Shown: positions 21,346 through 32,858 of the stretch, piece by piece
How positions within the stretch are numbered: the first letter of the stretch is position 1
How the letters are laid out: the number at the start of each line of letters is the position of its first letter
From: Amblyomma americanum
Lineage: Eukaryota; Arthropoda; Arachnida; Ixodida; Ixodidae
Direction: 5' to 3'
NCBI RefSeq assembly: GCF_052857255.1
Contig: NC_135507.1
Span: forward strand, 78,474,850 to 78,538,849
DNA: 64,000 bases
Made by a program: the position numbers and the translations under genes
Notes under the pieces: generated by a model
What the model saw: the letters and a program-made list of their open reading frames with translations, nothing else
Told to the model about the DNA's origin: nothing
Databases searched by the model: none

Positions 21346-24300
21346 ACAACGAGCTTTCACGCGGTGTCTGAGCCTGTACATATTCTACTGATTTTTCTGG
21401 TAGCAATAATTACATGGTGCTAAACGATGAAGTATTCTTGTGCAGGTGTTGTGTGCTCACTTTATGAGGATACACAGTGGAAACCACACACAAGCCTCGT
21501 ACGTGGATGCCCTGGAACGGTAGCTGGAATAGGGAGATTGGGGAGAGCCGAATACTGAGGGAAAGGTGGACAGAAATGGAGGAAAGCGTGGCCGCTAAAG
21601 ACATAGTAAATGAGCATGGCGGACATGACAGCGCAGAACATGAGCACGGAGTGGTCAATTGGTTTTGTAGCTTGGACAACTTAGAGAAAATAGGTCAGGA
21701 AGTATGAATCAAGAGCAACTCTGAAAAAGTGACTCATAGGGAAGGGAGTGATACCTAGGAGATTAACGATGAAAAGCCGAGAGATGAGGGCAGAGCCAAA
21801 AGTGTGCGAAGGGACAAAGCCATAATGGCGGTGGTAACAGGTAGAGGATAGACGAAAGTCGGAGAGAGGGAGAGAGTACACACATGCTTATCGCCGGTGA
21901 CTCAAACCAGAGACACAGCGCCTCAACTAAAGTGGAGGGGGTAAGGGAGATAGGTGAGTGGCAGCCGGGGTTCTCCCCGAGAGGACAGTGAAGGCGGTGA
22001 TACCAGAGACGAAAATCCCCTCTTTTACCAAGATGACGTGCGCTTGGAGAAATGAGGGGAGACTCTTCTGCTGCCTAGAAAATTCGTTCAAAGCAAACGC
22101 ATGTTCGTGACGCGGGCGGGACCCAGTTCCACGAGATCCGTACTCTGCCTTCGAAGTGCTGCGTGCTTGCTTGACAGCTGTTGTCATCTGTCGTTTGCGC
22201 ATGTGCTGAAGAAGGTGATGGTTTTATTTCAACCAGTGGAGAGCCGAACATGAGCTGACCGGCCGAGTGAAAGAGAATGTTATAAGGCGTCAGGTGGTAT
22301 AAAGACCTATTCACACGACGGCCGGTTGGTCGGCGGCTCGCGCATCACGTGTTCAAACGTCTCTACAAACTGATCTGCAGTCCGATGCTGGCAAGCAGAC
22401 ACGGCGGAGCAGAAAAACAGACGACGCAGTGGTCAACGAAAGTTTCTTCAACGCTGGGAAGCAGGAAAGTTACGAAGACGAGCTTTTTTCCGCACCCTAC
22501 CAACCCCATCTCTCCGATATCTCCCCTCCACATCTCTGCATGTCTATCCCGAACAATGAACTAACTACAGTCACATACAACGCAAGAATAAATCAGCAAA
22601 CACCACCTCAAATGAGGCCCTCCAGCGGATGGCGTTCTTATTCTCTCCTTTGACCGATTCTCTCCCTCTCCCCCTGATCGGTCACCTTTGGCTCACTATC
22701 GTGAAATCGCAGGGAGAAGAAGTAGAAGGGGGAGTAACTAGAACTTAATCTTATTAACCGGGGCTTGATGGAAATCGGTCAAAATGAAAGAGACAATAAA
22801 AGCACTAGCCACGCTTTCAAAACATTGGGAAGAGAAACGTTGGCTTGACCTGCACTACACAACCATAGTGTGATATAGTGCTCCAAATACTTCATGCTGA
22901 CATCTAATCTCAGTCAAGAAAGAGTCCAATAAAGAGGACAATTTTTTTTCTCAAGTGGGCTGCCTGAAGAATTCATTGTTCGGGTGAAATTTTGCTTGGG
23001 TACTTTTTCTCAAAGTGGGTGCTTCCTCAGGGGACATGTTTTCGGGGGATGTATTTTCCGGGAGCGAATCATCCGGGCACATTTTTTCCTACACCCAGTT
23101 ACCAGACCCAGTGCGCACAGCTTCGCGGCCCGCTGCTGGATCCCGCTGGGAAAAGCCTACTTGACAGGTTAGTGCATGGAGTAGGCGTTTTCCGGCGATT
23201 TGAAAGAAATGACATCCATTTTAGTGCAGGTGGGGCGCAGGGACCGACAGGGGCCAGGTAGGCCATGCAGTAGCTTTATTTATGGGGTCGACGAGAACTC
23301 CAGGCTTCAGATTAAGTATCAGCGAAGCGTATAATGCAATAGTGAAGGCCGGGACAACAAAATGGCCACTAGGAGCATCAGGAAGTAAATATATAAAATA
23401 AATTTAGCACAGGATCAGGCGCGCAAACATGTGTAAGGGCAGAGAAAGAGCGATACGGTCAGAAATAGATCAGGATTTAAAGGAAAGTGAAATAGGTGTA
23501 TTCGCTCTATTTGAAATTCAGGGATGTAGACTACCCAGTGTTTATCGATGGCTATACAATTTAGAGTAGTGCAAAAGGTAAACAGCGGAGTGAAGGGGTG
23601 AGGCACTGGTAAGTTGTTACGTCGAAAAACAAAAAAACAAGGTATAAAATAAAATTGCAAGGAACGTGCCTGGGTAACGGGAGCTATCGGCGATAAAAGG
23701 CAATGGCTATCGGTAGCTTATTTATCGACGGTGGACTATTGCAGGCAAGAAAACGATCTCGTAAAATGTCTCGACGAAGGCATGGAATAGTTGAGAGACG
23801 ATGTCGAGATGATTCTGTCCGGGAAGAACGAATGTGATCCTGAAGTATATCGACGGTTGCACAAATACTAGCCGGACCTCAATACTATAACACTGTTAGG
23901 AGGATACTCTAATAGAGGACCTCAATGTGAAGGAAACATCGCATGGGATTTTGGAACGCAGTCCTCCACTGACTGCGAATTTTGCAGGAAGTCTGTAGCA
24001 CGTAATTCTAGTGTACGTTGTTTTGTCCTTAAGTCCGGCAGGGGCTGCGCTACTCTGGCGTCCTTAGTAGAATGTTCTAACGCTACACACGCGCGAGCAA
24101 TTTGCGTAACTGCGGTCGCCCACTAAGAACTTATCACAGCTGGAGCGGGCTTTTTCAGCTGTTAGCGAAGACAGGCGGTTGGTCCTGTCGAAAGGCGCTT
24201 CACATTTGCTCATTTTACATTTACCATCGCGACTGGACATTGGAGTCAAAGAAATCAATGAAGAAGGACGCTCATTCGATTTTTCAATCGGTGGCTGTCT

Positions 24301-24480
24301 GCTCCAAGATCGCTTTTTATGCTGTGTTGACATCTTCTAAAAACACATATGTACGCAGTGCAAAACGTTAAGGAAGAACAAAATGTTTTTAGGCCACTTC
24401 GAACCTTTTAACAGATCCTACGCAATTAACCGGAGCTTTTGCTTTTCGTCTTGTTGAAGCTCGGCCTGCACACCTTGAAT
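21346..24480. other. spacer region without a recognised gene
   Basis: Frames at 21477, 22349, 22992 and 23415-23660 have no recognisable domains or splice context. Composition is ordinary and no repeat partner was noticed. Confidence 0.4.
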
Positions 24481-25060
24481 TTAACCCGCGAAATCGTGTT
24501 CATTAAAAAAATGTGATAGGAACGAGAATATAGAGGAACAAGCTATGCGTGGACCTCCACTGATTCGCCGTCTTGCCCAATGTGGATGGATGGAGGATAT
24601 CAGTGTCCCGTTTGAAACGGGGTGGTAGCAGTTGCCACCATGCTCGGCTTTTTTTTTTGCTTGGTAATTTTTTAAAGGTGTAATAAACTGGTCTGTAAAT
24701 TCACCATTTTCTTCAAATACAAATCTTAATCCCGCTCTTCTTCCAAGATTAGAATAGCTTTTTCTATCTTCTTTGCGCAGATTCATTCACATAGCCAAGG
24801 TGGCCTCTAAACCCTAGGGCCTCTGAAAGAGTGACTGTGTCTTCATCGACATCCCTCAGAGAGCGCCACATTCTTGTATAAGATGTTCAATTCTTTCTGT
24901 ATGTACCGATCATTGCTCACGTGTCATCTTGTTGGTTAAATTTACTTTTGTATCTTCGCGTTCTAAGACAGCCCGAACTAGCTGTAAAGTGTAGGGCACT
25001 GACTCTTGAGATATCAGAAATATATTCCTTAAAGATGTGGTTTCTACAGCTTGCATACAG
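24481..25060 (-). pseudogene. probable non-LTR retrotransposon C-terminal remnant
   Basis: The minus strand, in broken frames, reads TERIEHLIQECG, then TLSEALGFRG and a tail with AWWQLLPPRFKRD...HPSTLGK. This resembles the C-terminal zinc-motif region (EH...C, ALGF, then a basic end) of the LINE tail at 28016-28507 on the other strand. Heavily mutated; the family is not certain. Confidence 0.35.
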
Positions 25061-25129
25061 TTCTACATTATTCTTTTTACCACTGAATTGATCCGGTTTT
25101 TACTATCAAGGTTTTTTAAGAGCCGTTTA

Positions 25130-25300
25130 AAGTTCTTTATTTCTCCCTCGTTTCTTCCTGCATATGTGCTGTCAAAGTGAACAAAGGAGCGAAACCCTCA
25201 GAGTTGTTGCCAACGTTCCGACAAGAGGACAGGACTTCCTTCGTCTGCGCAAAGCATTAATCATTGGCGGGGTTTAAAAAGGGTCATCCTTCCGGGGATG
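25130..25300 (-). repeat. possible Penelope terminal sequence
   Basis: The minus strand contains CCTCTTGTCGGAACGTTGGC followed by CAACAACTCTGAGGG. It resembles the GACGAA...GTCCTC...TCG.AACGTTGGC sequence found at Penelope element ends in arthropods. Orientation is opposite to the Penelope coding remnant at 25925-27190, so the two may be separate insertions or parts of a rearranged one. No check was possible. Confidence 0.3.
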
Positions 25301-25924
25301 AAGGCCCGAATACGGTGAGGAGGGTGTGAAGTGGGAATGGTGTTAGGATGGAGGGGGTGAATGTTGACCAGGCATGATGGCTGCTAAAGTTGATTAACCG
25401 GTTGACCTCTAGAACTGTGAAAGGAGAAAGGCAACTCAGCAGAAAGGATTCCGAGGGTGTGGAGCGTGGAGAGATGGCCAGCGTGGCCTTGAAAGGTTGT
25501 GTGTCCAGCTGTGACGGGTGGCTTGGTATGACTGGCTGTGTTGACCTGAAAAACTCAGATGAAGGATTAGTCAGCATGGTAGAACGAAATACCGAAAAAG
25601 CAAATAATAAAAGAAACAGAGAAAACATGCGGGCGAGTTCAGAGAAGGCATGACGGGAAGTGTGTGAGGGGTGGAAAGGAATGCGAAGAATTGTTCCTGA
25701 GAAATGGGGGCGAAACAATCAGGGAACGAGCTAAAGATAAAATTGACCAAAGAAGAAAGGCCAATATTGCATAAATATTTCCTTAAATGAAGGGATCAAT
25801 GCGCTCCTCTACGCTCTAACCTAAAAAATACACCCACATTAAACTGAAGTGTATATCTCGCTGCTTCAATTGCTACTCACGCTCAACTATTTTCAGTTCG
25901 ATTCTTGTTATTACCTTTAAGTAT

Positions 25925-27190
25925 TTGAAACAAGTATGGGCACTTTCTTCGCACCGAATTATGCCAATATTTCTATTGAGCTACTGGAGTCTAAACATCT
26001 AAATTCATCTTCAAGAAAACCGCTCATATACCTTCGTTACGTAGACGAAATTTTTTTTAAATATAGGAACACGGATCTGAGACCCTAAAACGCATCCGTC
26101 TCGCACATTAATTCGTTCCACTCAAGCGTTAAATTTGCCGTCCAATATTGTACAACGCTATTCAATTTTCCCGACACTACCGTCCATTTATAAAATAGCC
26201 AGCTGAAAGCCACACTCTACAGCCCGACAGCATTACTTGGATTTCACTGGCCATCATCGTAGACATTGTAAGCAAGGCATATTTGTAGGACAGCCAAGGC
26301 GCCTGAGAAGAATGTGCACTGACGACGACCACTTTAAACCCCTTCTGTGACTAAATAGCACCCTAATTGGTAGAAACTATACTCAGAACTCCTTTTGTTA
26401 ATGCTTTCCAACGAGCGATGACTTTAAAACGAGTCGAGGTGCCTAAGAAAACGAACAAAAACTAACAGTGAGCGGCCTCCTGCACTTTTAACAAAATGTT
26501 CGAACACCCTTCTGAACATAAACAACATTCTGCCAGAATGCCATTCTATTATAACTGGCAACGATCGTCTCACCAAAAATAATTCCCGACGCATCACAAA
26601 CCTGAAAGACATAGTACCGTCTGGCTTGATAAGGACAGTAACTGCATGCTCTCGACCTATAGGCAACGCATGCAAGCACTTACAAGGCGGAAATAATTGT
26701 AGAAGCCCGACAAGTGACTTCTGCTTCGGTATAAAGACTAGCTTTCACTGCGCGTCGTCTGATATTATCTTATAGTTCAATGCTCCTACTGTCAGGAACA
26801 ATATATCGGAAAAACCTGGCAATCAATGAACACCAGACTAAATGGTCATCGAGCTGACACAGCAGTGAACCTTTAGACGGTGGTGGCGGAACATTTTATT
26901 CAACGCGGTCACAACTTCGATGAACTTAAATTGTTCTTTCTTCAATCAGGTTTCAAACCTGCAAAGGACAGGACACGCAAAGAAGCATTCCTAATGAATT
27001 TAAAACCTTACAACCAGCTGGAATCAACATATCCAGAGGAAACTGCGAATCTCTCAGGTACATTTCGGCCTTGCCGTAATTCTTTAGGCAGGTCTTGCGC
27101 ATGGCCAGGGAATTCACCAGCTCCTCACACCTTCGATGAATTGTTTCTTCCAACCCTAGACTTCCGCCCCGACCCATCCCTTACCCCCTG
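25925..27190 (+). pseudogene. Penelope-like element (reverse transcriptase plus GIY-YIG), degenerate
   Basis: In one orientation the sequence reads FAPNYANISIELLE, then YLRYVDEIFF (reverse transcriptase box, canonical Y-x-DD-IF with one Asp changed to Glu), INSFHSSVKFAV, DTTVHL and LKATLYSP. All are in the order of the Penelope RT and its C-terminal region. After a spacer, CSYCQEQYIGKTWQSMNTRL, then GHRADTAV and VAEHFIQRGHNFDELKLF, give the GIY-YIG endonuclease that Penelope elements use for target cleavage. A clear open frame survives only at 26880-27191. Several stops and frame changes interrupt the rest. The N-terminal half is missing. Confidence 0.75.
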
Positions 27191-28010
27191 AATCAATTTT
27201 TTCCCTCTTCTTTGATCAATTTTAACTTTAGCTTGTGTCCTGCTTCTCTTGCCACGCCTTCTCAGGAACACGTCTTCCGCAATCATTTCCACCCCTCCCC
27301 CCATTTCCTTTCATGCTTTCTCTGGACTCGTCCCCATGTTTTTCGGCGACAGTCTGTGTGTGTCTTCCCCTGGTCCTGCGTCTTTTTTCGATGTTTTTTT
27401 CTCTTGACCATGTTTTCACTTCCTTTATGGTAATTTTTAAGTTACGTTTTTATGATAATTATGATAGCTTTAAGTTAATAGTTCCATTTGTCGGGGAACG
27501 TCAGTCTGCTATGAAGATAAAATTGGCCAAAAGAGTTATGACGCGACTACACTGTATCACATAGCAAGAGTGGGTGCGTAGCACCTGAGTTGATACCTGT
27601 AATTCATTTACCTCTCTCTCTGAATCTTAATTTATGCAAAATTTAGGGGCCACCCGCTTGTTGCAGAATGTTCGAACTGGTTTAGAATGGCTTGGCATGT
27701 TCATGAGGATAAAAATTACTAATTGCGATGAATCCCAAAATAAGTGTGGGATTCGCCCCTTCAGATGGTGGGTGGGGGGGGGGGCGGTTCGTATCCCTGC
27801 AGCCTAAGCGTTGGTCGCAGGGGGTACCGGTTGGTATGAAACGATTCGTCGTGCTGTGATAAGTAGTTGTTAATAAACTATTAGCTGATATAACGAGGAA
27901 ATATACCGGATATAGTGAAGGTGGCTGTAAATCGCAATAGTAGTTCTAAATCCATCAGGCAGATGCCGCCACTTGTGGGCTAGGAAAGCAGTGGGCCAGG
28001 AAGGTTTTCC
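27191..28010. other. no recognisable feature apart from a G run
   Basis: Pyrimidine-rich sequence after the Penelope remnant, then a (G)n run at about 27774-27785. No gene recognised. Confidence 0.4.
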
Positions 28011-28015
28011 GATAC

Positions 28016-28620
28016 ATGTATATCAGGAATGTTGATATGAAAGTGAGAAAGCGAACTGAAAAATTGACAAGCAGATATCTGGGTAGCAGTAGGGGGGCAA
28101 ATCAGCAATTATCGGTTAAGAAAAAGGTTAAAGAAACAGAGAGAGCTCTGTGGAAAACAGTAATGCTGACGAAATTGGCTCTGGGAACATACAGGACCTT
28201 TAAGCTGGAAATTGCCCAAGAAAATATCTATGATAATTGTAGGGGATGCTCTTTGTTGTTTGAGGCCAGGGCGGGAGTTTCGCGGACTAAGACATATAGA
28301 GTCAGGTACTACGAGATAGACGCCTTGTGCGTTGCGTGCGGAGAGGAGGAAACGGCGGAACACTTGATACTTTTCTGTAAAGGACTTCACCCTACAGTGG
28401 AAAGCAGCGGGGCTGATTTATCCAAGGCATTGGGGTTTAAGGACAGTGAAGGAAAAATAAATTTTAAAGGGGTACAAGTAACCAAGCGGAGGTTATCTGA
28501 TTGGTGACTAAAATCAAAGCAAGAGTAAAACACCTCTTGATTTAAAGGGTTCAGCCTTGTTCATCCATCCATCCGTCCGTCCATCCACCCGTCAGTCCGC
28601 CCGTTCATGCTTCCAACAGG
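28016..28620 (+). pseudogene. LINE C-terminal fragment with (ATCC)n tail
   Basis: A frame of 163 codons (28016-28507) reads ETERALWKTVMLTKLALGTY, GCSLLFEARAGVSRTKTY, CVACGEEETAEHLILFCKGLH and ALGFKD, ending in a stop. The C-x2-C...H-x4-C knuckle and the LFEARAG segment are C-terminal hallmarks of a tick non-LTR retrotransposon family. A short 3' untranslated part is followed by (ATCC/GTCC)n at 28560-28600, the expected 3' tail. The copy lacks the reverse transcriptase, so it is a dead 5'-truncated insertion, but its remaining frame is intact. Confidence 0.65.
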
Positions 28621-29224
28621 GAGCCTCCATGTACACCTTGGTTAGGGTGGGGACATTTCGGTACAAGGTTGATTTAAACAGCCTAAAATGGCTGTCAGAC
28701 ATAGTAGGCGATGATTTCTGCTATTGTATAGGCAGGGTAGGTAAGGCTGGAAAACGGGAGCACAAGGGGATTCTTTTTTTTTGCACTTACACTTACCTAC
28801 TCGCCCAAATTTCCGCCTTGCTCAGCACAAAGGGAACTTCAGGCATGGGCTTGGGAGCATTGTGTGGATGACTCTGTTCTCAGAAGAAAAAAAAACCATA
28901 GGGCAGGGTTGAGGGGAGCATTGGCACCTATCTTACCTCCCTGTCCCCCAGCGCTTTTGTCAGAGGCGCCCGAATTTGGAAGAAATGGCTGCTGCAGCTA
29001 GAGGTTCTTGCAAAGGGGCATTGTGCCCTTTCTAACAGCCGCACAGCAGCACGCGATATCATAAGCTAGTGGCAGCTGATCAGTGATGAGCCCCTCTTTC
29101 TTCTGTCCCTCATCCCCGTGACACGCGAAAGTTGAAGCACCTGCAGGCTCCCTGTACAAAAGCAGCCCACTGCGCTATTGCAGTTAAGGAGGGGTGGGGG
29201 GGGGGAGGCGGGAAGAAAAATGGA
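28620..29224. other. no recognisable gene
   Basis: Sequence between two LINE insertions. It includes a G-rich run at 29190-29205. No domain or repeat partner recognised. Confidence 0.4.
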
Positions 29225-29237
29225 GCGATTTCCACGA
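29225..29237. repeat. target-site duplication, left copy
   Basis: GCGATTTCCACGA, identical to 34900-34912. It borders the 3' end of the minus-strand LINE. Confidence 0.88.
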
Positions 29238-29291
29238 TTGATTGATTGTAAAACATTTTATTCGCCGGGAAGAGCTTGGCAAGAAGTCGCG

Positions 29292-32200
29292 TTAAGTGGT
29301 CGAGAGTACATAGCCCTCGACGACTTTGTCAGCCCACTCCACCGCCAAAACTTGCGTTCTGGGGTCAGAGCTAGCCAGCACGGTCTCCCACCGCTCGAGA
29401 GAAGGAGCTGTAACTAGATCACCCGGAGGTGGCTCTATTTTGCAGTCCCACAGGATGTGATCGTAGGTAGCACGTTGGCCACAGTGTTTGCAGTTTGGGT
29501 TGTAAAGATCTGGATAAATGTGCGCGAGGAGTGATGGGGTGCGTATCGATCTCGTCTGTAGACGACGCCACGTAACCTCTTGTTCTTTAGTAAGTCTTTT
29601 GTCTGGAGGGGGAAAAATTCTCCTCTCTAGTTTAAAATGATTGGTGAGATCATGATATGTGATCATTGAGTCCTTCGTGAAATTCAGGGAGCCAGACTCA
29701 TCCACTGCCCGGTCGACGAAACCTCGGGCTTTATTGTGGGCTGCCTCGTTCCCCGGATTCCCCGAATGGGCCGGGACCCATATCAATTCGGAATAATTTG
29801 GTGAGAATTTGGTTGCGTTAAGGATTCTAAGGGAGGTGTTCGTAATTCGCCCTTTAGCGAAATTATTGATACCCATTTTGGAATCGCTGAGGATGAAGCT
29901 CCCTTGGGTATGTGCTAGGGCGAGGGCTATAGCCGCCTCTTCTGCCGTTTCAGAGGATTTCGTTTTGATTGTCGCCGAGACGATGTGGTCACCATTCTCG
30001 TTCACAACCACAACTGCAAAGGCATTGGTATTTTTGTATTCTGCCGCATCTACATAAAGTGTTGCAGCACACTGTCTGTATTTCTTATATAAGGCTTTGG
30101 CTCGTGCTTGTCTTCTACCCTCATGGTGTAAGGGGTGCATGTTTTTGGGGAGTGGTTTGATTAGTAGGGCCGTCCTATAGGCGCGGGGTAAGTCTACTTT
30201 AGCATCGTTATTCGTAGGTTGAAAGTTAATTCCGAGCCTGGTTAGAATACTCCTGCCAGTTCTGGAATTGGCTAATCGCGCTGTTTGAGCCATTAAATGG
30301 GCTTCTTTCAGTTCATTGTAGGTGTTATGTATTCCTAACCTCATAAGCCTTTCGGTTGAGGCGTTTAGTGGGAGTCCTAACGCAGCCTTATAGGCCTGCC
30401 GTATCATGCTATCCAATTTGTCCTTTTCTGCTTTCGAAAATTTCAGATAAGGGGTGGCATAGAGTATCCTGCTCAGCGCAAAGGCCTGCACTAGGCGGCA
30501 TAAATCTCTTTCCCTCACCCCTTGTCTGCGGTTAGCTATGCGGCGGAGTAATCGCGCCGTCGCTTCTACCGTGCGTTTTAGCTTAGTGAGTGTGTCAGTA
30601 TTTTTTCCATTTGTTTGTAAATACAACCCCAGTATTCTCATGGTCTGTACCTCTTTGACAGATCGTCCATTAACATAGACGTTTATTTGCGGGGGGGATG
30701 TCGTGGTACGCCTACCTCTTTGTTTACGACGGATCACGAAGAGTTCAGATTTTTGCTCAGAACAAGTGAGGCCGGAATCCCATGCGCATGCCTCGATGAT
30801 GTCCACTGCTGCTTGGAGTGTGTCTTCTATGTAGCCTTCGCATCCTTTGGTTACCCAAAGTGTGATGTCATCTGCATAGAACGTGTGATGTAGGTCTGGT
30901 ATTTGTGCCAGTTTGGGGGGAATTTTGATGAGGGAGAGGTTAAAAAGGAAAGGGGACAGGACGGAGCCCTGTGGCGTTCCTTTACTTCCTAGTTTGATTG
31001 GGGCAGACTCTATTGTTCCGACCGTTATCACTGCTGTTCTGTTAGTGAGGAAGGATCGGATGTAGTTGTACGTCCTTTCTCCGGGGTTGATTTCTGACAA
31101 GTTTGTCAAGATGGCTTTGTGGGTGACGTTGTCGAAAGCTTTAACAAGGTCTAAACCCAATATTGCTTTCGTTCCTGTTCCCTCGTCAGCTTCAATTATG
31201 TCCTTGTTAAGCTGCAAGAGAATGTCCTGGGTAGATAGTTGGGCCCTGAATCCTAACATTGTTTCAGGTAGGAGGTTCATGTCCTCCGCATAGTTTTGGA
31301 GCCTATTGAGGATGACATGCTCCATGAGTTTGCCTAGGCATGAAGTTAATGAAATTGGCCGTAGATTCTCAGTGCTGAGTTTCTTACCCGCTTTAGGAAT
31401 AAAAGTGATTTTCGCGTGTTTCCACTCTGGTGGTATGTTGCCTGCATGCCAGTATTTGTTCATAAGGTCTGTAACCGCCGCGATCGACGTTGCGTCTAAG
31501 TTCCTGAGAGTCTTATTTGTAACTTTGTCTGGTCCTGCCGCAGATGTTGTCCGCAGTTTTCCAATTGCGTACCAGACCTCTGCGTCTGTGATGTCTGCTT
31601 CTAAATTTGGTTTAGGAGTCCCCCGGTAGTCTGGTTGTGTGGTACTATCATCCGTGTTTAGATAACGTTCTGCTAGCTCTTTGATTAGGTCTTCAGTTGT
31701 ACCCTCATATTTATGTATGAGTCTGTACAGTTGACTTTGTTGCACGGGACGTGTTTGTTCTGGATCGAGCAGGTGTCTTAGAAGATGCCATGTCTTCTTA
31801 TTTCCGAGCTGTCCATTGACGCTTTCACATATTTGGTTCCATTGTTGGGTTTGGAGAGTAAGTGTATGTTCCTCGATTCGCCTCTCGATTTCAGCAATCT
31901 TTTTGCGTAGTCGCTTGTTGTGTTTTTGCTGCTTCCAGCGTTTTTGGAGGCCTTTTTGTGCCTGCCACAGGTGTAACAGTTTTGAGTCTGCAATCTGCTC
32001 CTCCTTCTCAACTGGCACCACAACGCTAGTGGAGCTGACATCCTCATTCAGGGAGATAACCCAGTCCCTAAGGTTAGAGATCTCCTTTGGAGCTGTTTTG
32101 TCGCGAAGTTGCCTGAACTTGTCCCAATCCGTGGTTCGTATTTCTTTTGCTTTGTTTTTAAGTTTTGTCGTGGGGAACGTGATGCTAAGGATGAAGTGAT

Positions 32201-32858
32201 CACTGCCAAGGTTTTGCCCGGTGTTGACCCACTTTGCGTCCTTGACGTTTTTAGAGAGGGATAAGTCTGGAGATGTGTCTACACATACACTGTTACCCAT
32301 GCGTGTGTGGTCGCTCGGGTTGTTTAGCGTTGTGAGCCCTAGTGACTGTATGATTTGCCAGAGCACGTTCCCTTTCGGAGTTGCTTTGGTATATCCCCAT
32401 GCTGGGTGTTGAGCGTTGAAGTCTCCCACAATTAATAGTTGAGCCCTAGCAGCCAGCTTTACTGTGTTTATCAACAAGTGTGGGAGTCCATTGCCTTTGT
32501 TTCTGGGAGGGTTGTATACATTAAGGATGAAGAGATTTGAGCCTCCTTTTTGCCTTGGTACTATTTCAAGTAGGGTGTAATCTTCTTCCGAATCATTTAT
32601 AAAATGTTGAATTGCGGTGATATTTCTATGCACCAGAGTGGCTGTGAAGGAGCCGGCTGCGTTACTAGTATCATAATGAGGTGGCAGATATGCTTTGTAG
32701 CCTGGCAGTGTAGCCCTGCCGCTAGCTTCTTGCAATGCAATCACGTCTGGGGTTGGAACAGACGGTGCTTGTTGGATGTGGAGCTGCAAGTGGGCCCGCT
32801 TGCGGCGGAAGCCTCTGCAGTTCCATTGCCAAATTTCAAATTTTTGGCGTGGTGCCAT
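29292..32858 (-). CDS. LINE ORF2 polyprotein: endonuclease, reverse transcriptase, RNase H
   Basis: 1188 residues, uninterrupted. The apurinic-like endonuclease occupies about 1-230, with WNCRG (12-15), the LQEA Glu (about 42), VGDFNAQ (144-150) and GSDHF (218-222). The reverse transcriptase spans about 470-750: LDLVKAFD (569-576), GTPQGSVLSP and the catalytic YADD (661-664). RNase H spans about 930-1045: YVDAA (935-939), ETAEEAAIA, LSDSKMG and PAHSGNPGNEAAH, the final Asp here being His. A C-terminal knuckle follows (C1123, C1126, H1134, C1139). The start ATG overlaps the ORF1 stop by 23 nt, so translation by re-initiation or termination-coupling is likely. Full family length; expected to nick target DNA and copy the element's RNA. 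Confidence 0.93.
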   Translation of the reverse strand: MAPRQKFEIWQWNCRGFRRKRAHLQLHIQQAPSVPTPDVIALQEASGRATLPGYKAYLPPHYDTSNAAGSFTATLVHRNITAIQHFINDSEEDYTLLEIVPRQKGGSNLFILNVYNPPRNKGNGLPHLLINTVKLAARAQLLIVGDFNAQHPAWGYTKATPKGNVLWQIIQSLGLTTLNNPSDHTRMGNSVCVDTSPDLSLSKNVKDAKWVNTGQNLGSDHFILSITFPTTKLKNKAKEIRTTDWDKFRQLRDKTAPKEISNLRDWVISLNEDVSSTSVVVPVEKEEQIADSKLLHLWQAQKGLQKRWKQQKHNKRLRKKIAEIERRIEEHTLTLQTQQWNQICESVNGQLGNKKTWHLLRHLLDPEQTRPVQQSQLYRLIHKYEGTTEDLIKELAERYLNTDDSTTQPDYRGTPKPNLEADITDAEVWYAIGKLRTTSAAGPDKVTNKTLRNLDATSIAAVTDLMNKYWHAGNIPPEWKHAKITFIPKAGKKLSTENLRPISLTSCLGKLMEHVILNRLQNYAEDMNLLPETMLGFRAQLSTQDILLQLNKDIIEADEGTGTKAILGLDLVKAFDNVTHKAILTNLSEINPGERTYNYIRSFLTNRTAVITVGTIESAPIKLGSKGTPQGSVLSPFLFNLSLIKIPPKLAQIPDLHHTFYADDITLWVTKGCEGYIEDTLQAAVDIIEACAWDSGLTCSEQKSELFVIRRKQRGRRTTTSPPQINVYVNGRSVKEVQTMRILGLYLQTNGKNTDTLTKLKRTVEATARLLRRIANRRQGVRERDLCRLVQAFALSRILYATPYLKFSKAEKDKLDSMIRQAYKAALGLPLNASTERLMRLGIHNTYNELKEAHLMAQTARLANSRTGRSILTRLGINFQPTNNDAKVDLPRAYRTALLIKPLPKNMHPLHHEGRRQARAKALYKKYRQCAATLYVDAAEYKNTNAFAVVVVNENGDHIVSATIKTKSSETAEEAAIALALAHTQGSFILSDSKMGINNFAKGRITNTSLRILNATKFSPNYSELIWVPAHSGNPGNEAAHNKARGFVDRAVDESGSLNFTKDSMITYHDLTNHFKLERRIFPPPDKRLTKEQEVTWRRLQTRSIRTPSLLAHIYPDLYNPNCKHCGQRATYDHILWDCKIEPPPGDLVTAPSLERWETVLASSDPRTQVLAVEWADKVVEGYVLSTT

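Noticed and set aside
25160..25260. Hammerhead ribozyme in a Penelope terminus
   Set aside because: I looked for the CTGATGA...GAAA core; only a GAAAC is present on the plus strand and no CTGANGA core, so it is unsupported.
25284..25718. 144-codon minus-strand frame as a membrane protein
   Set aside because: Ser/Pro/Phe-rich from a purine-biased complementary strand; no conserved motif, next to possible Penelope terminal DNA.
27770..27790. G-quadruplex or origin at the poly-G run
   Set aside because: A single homopolymer run does not support a specific function.
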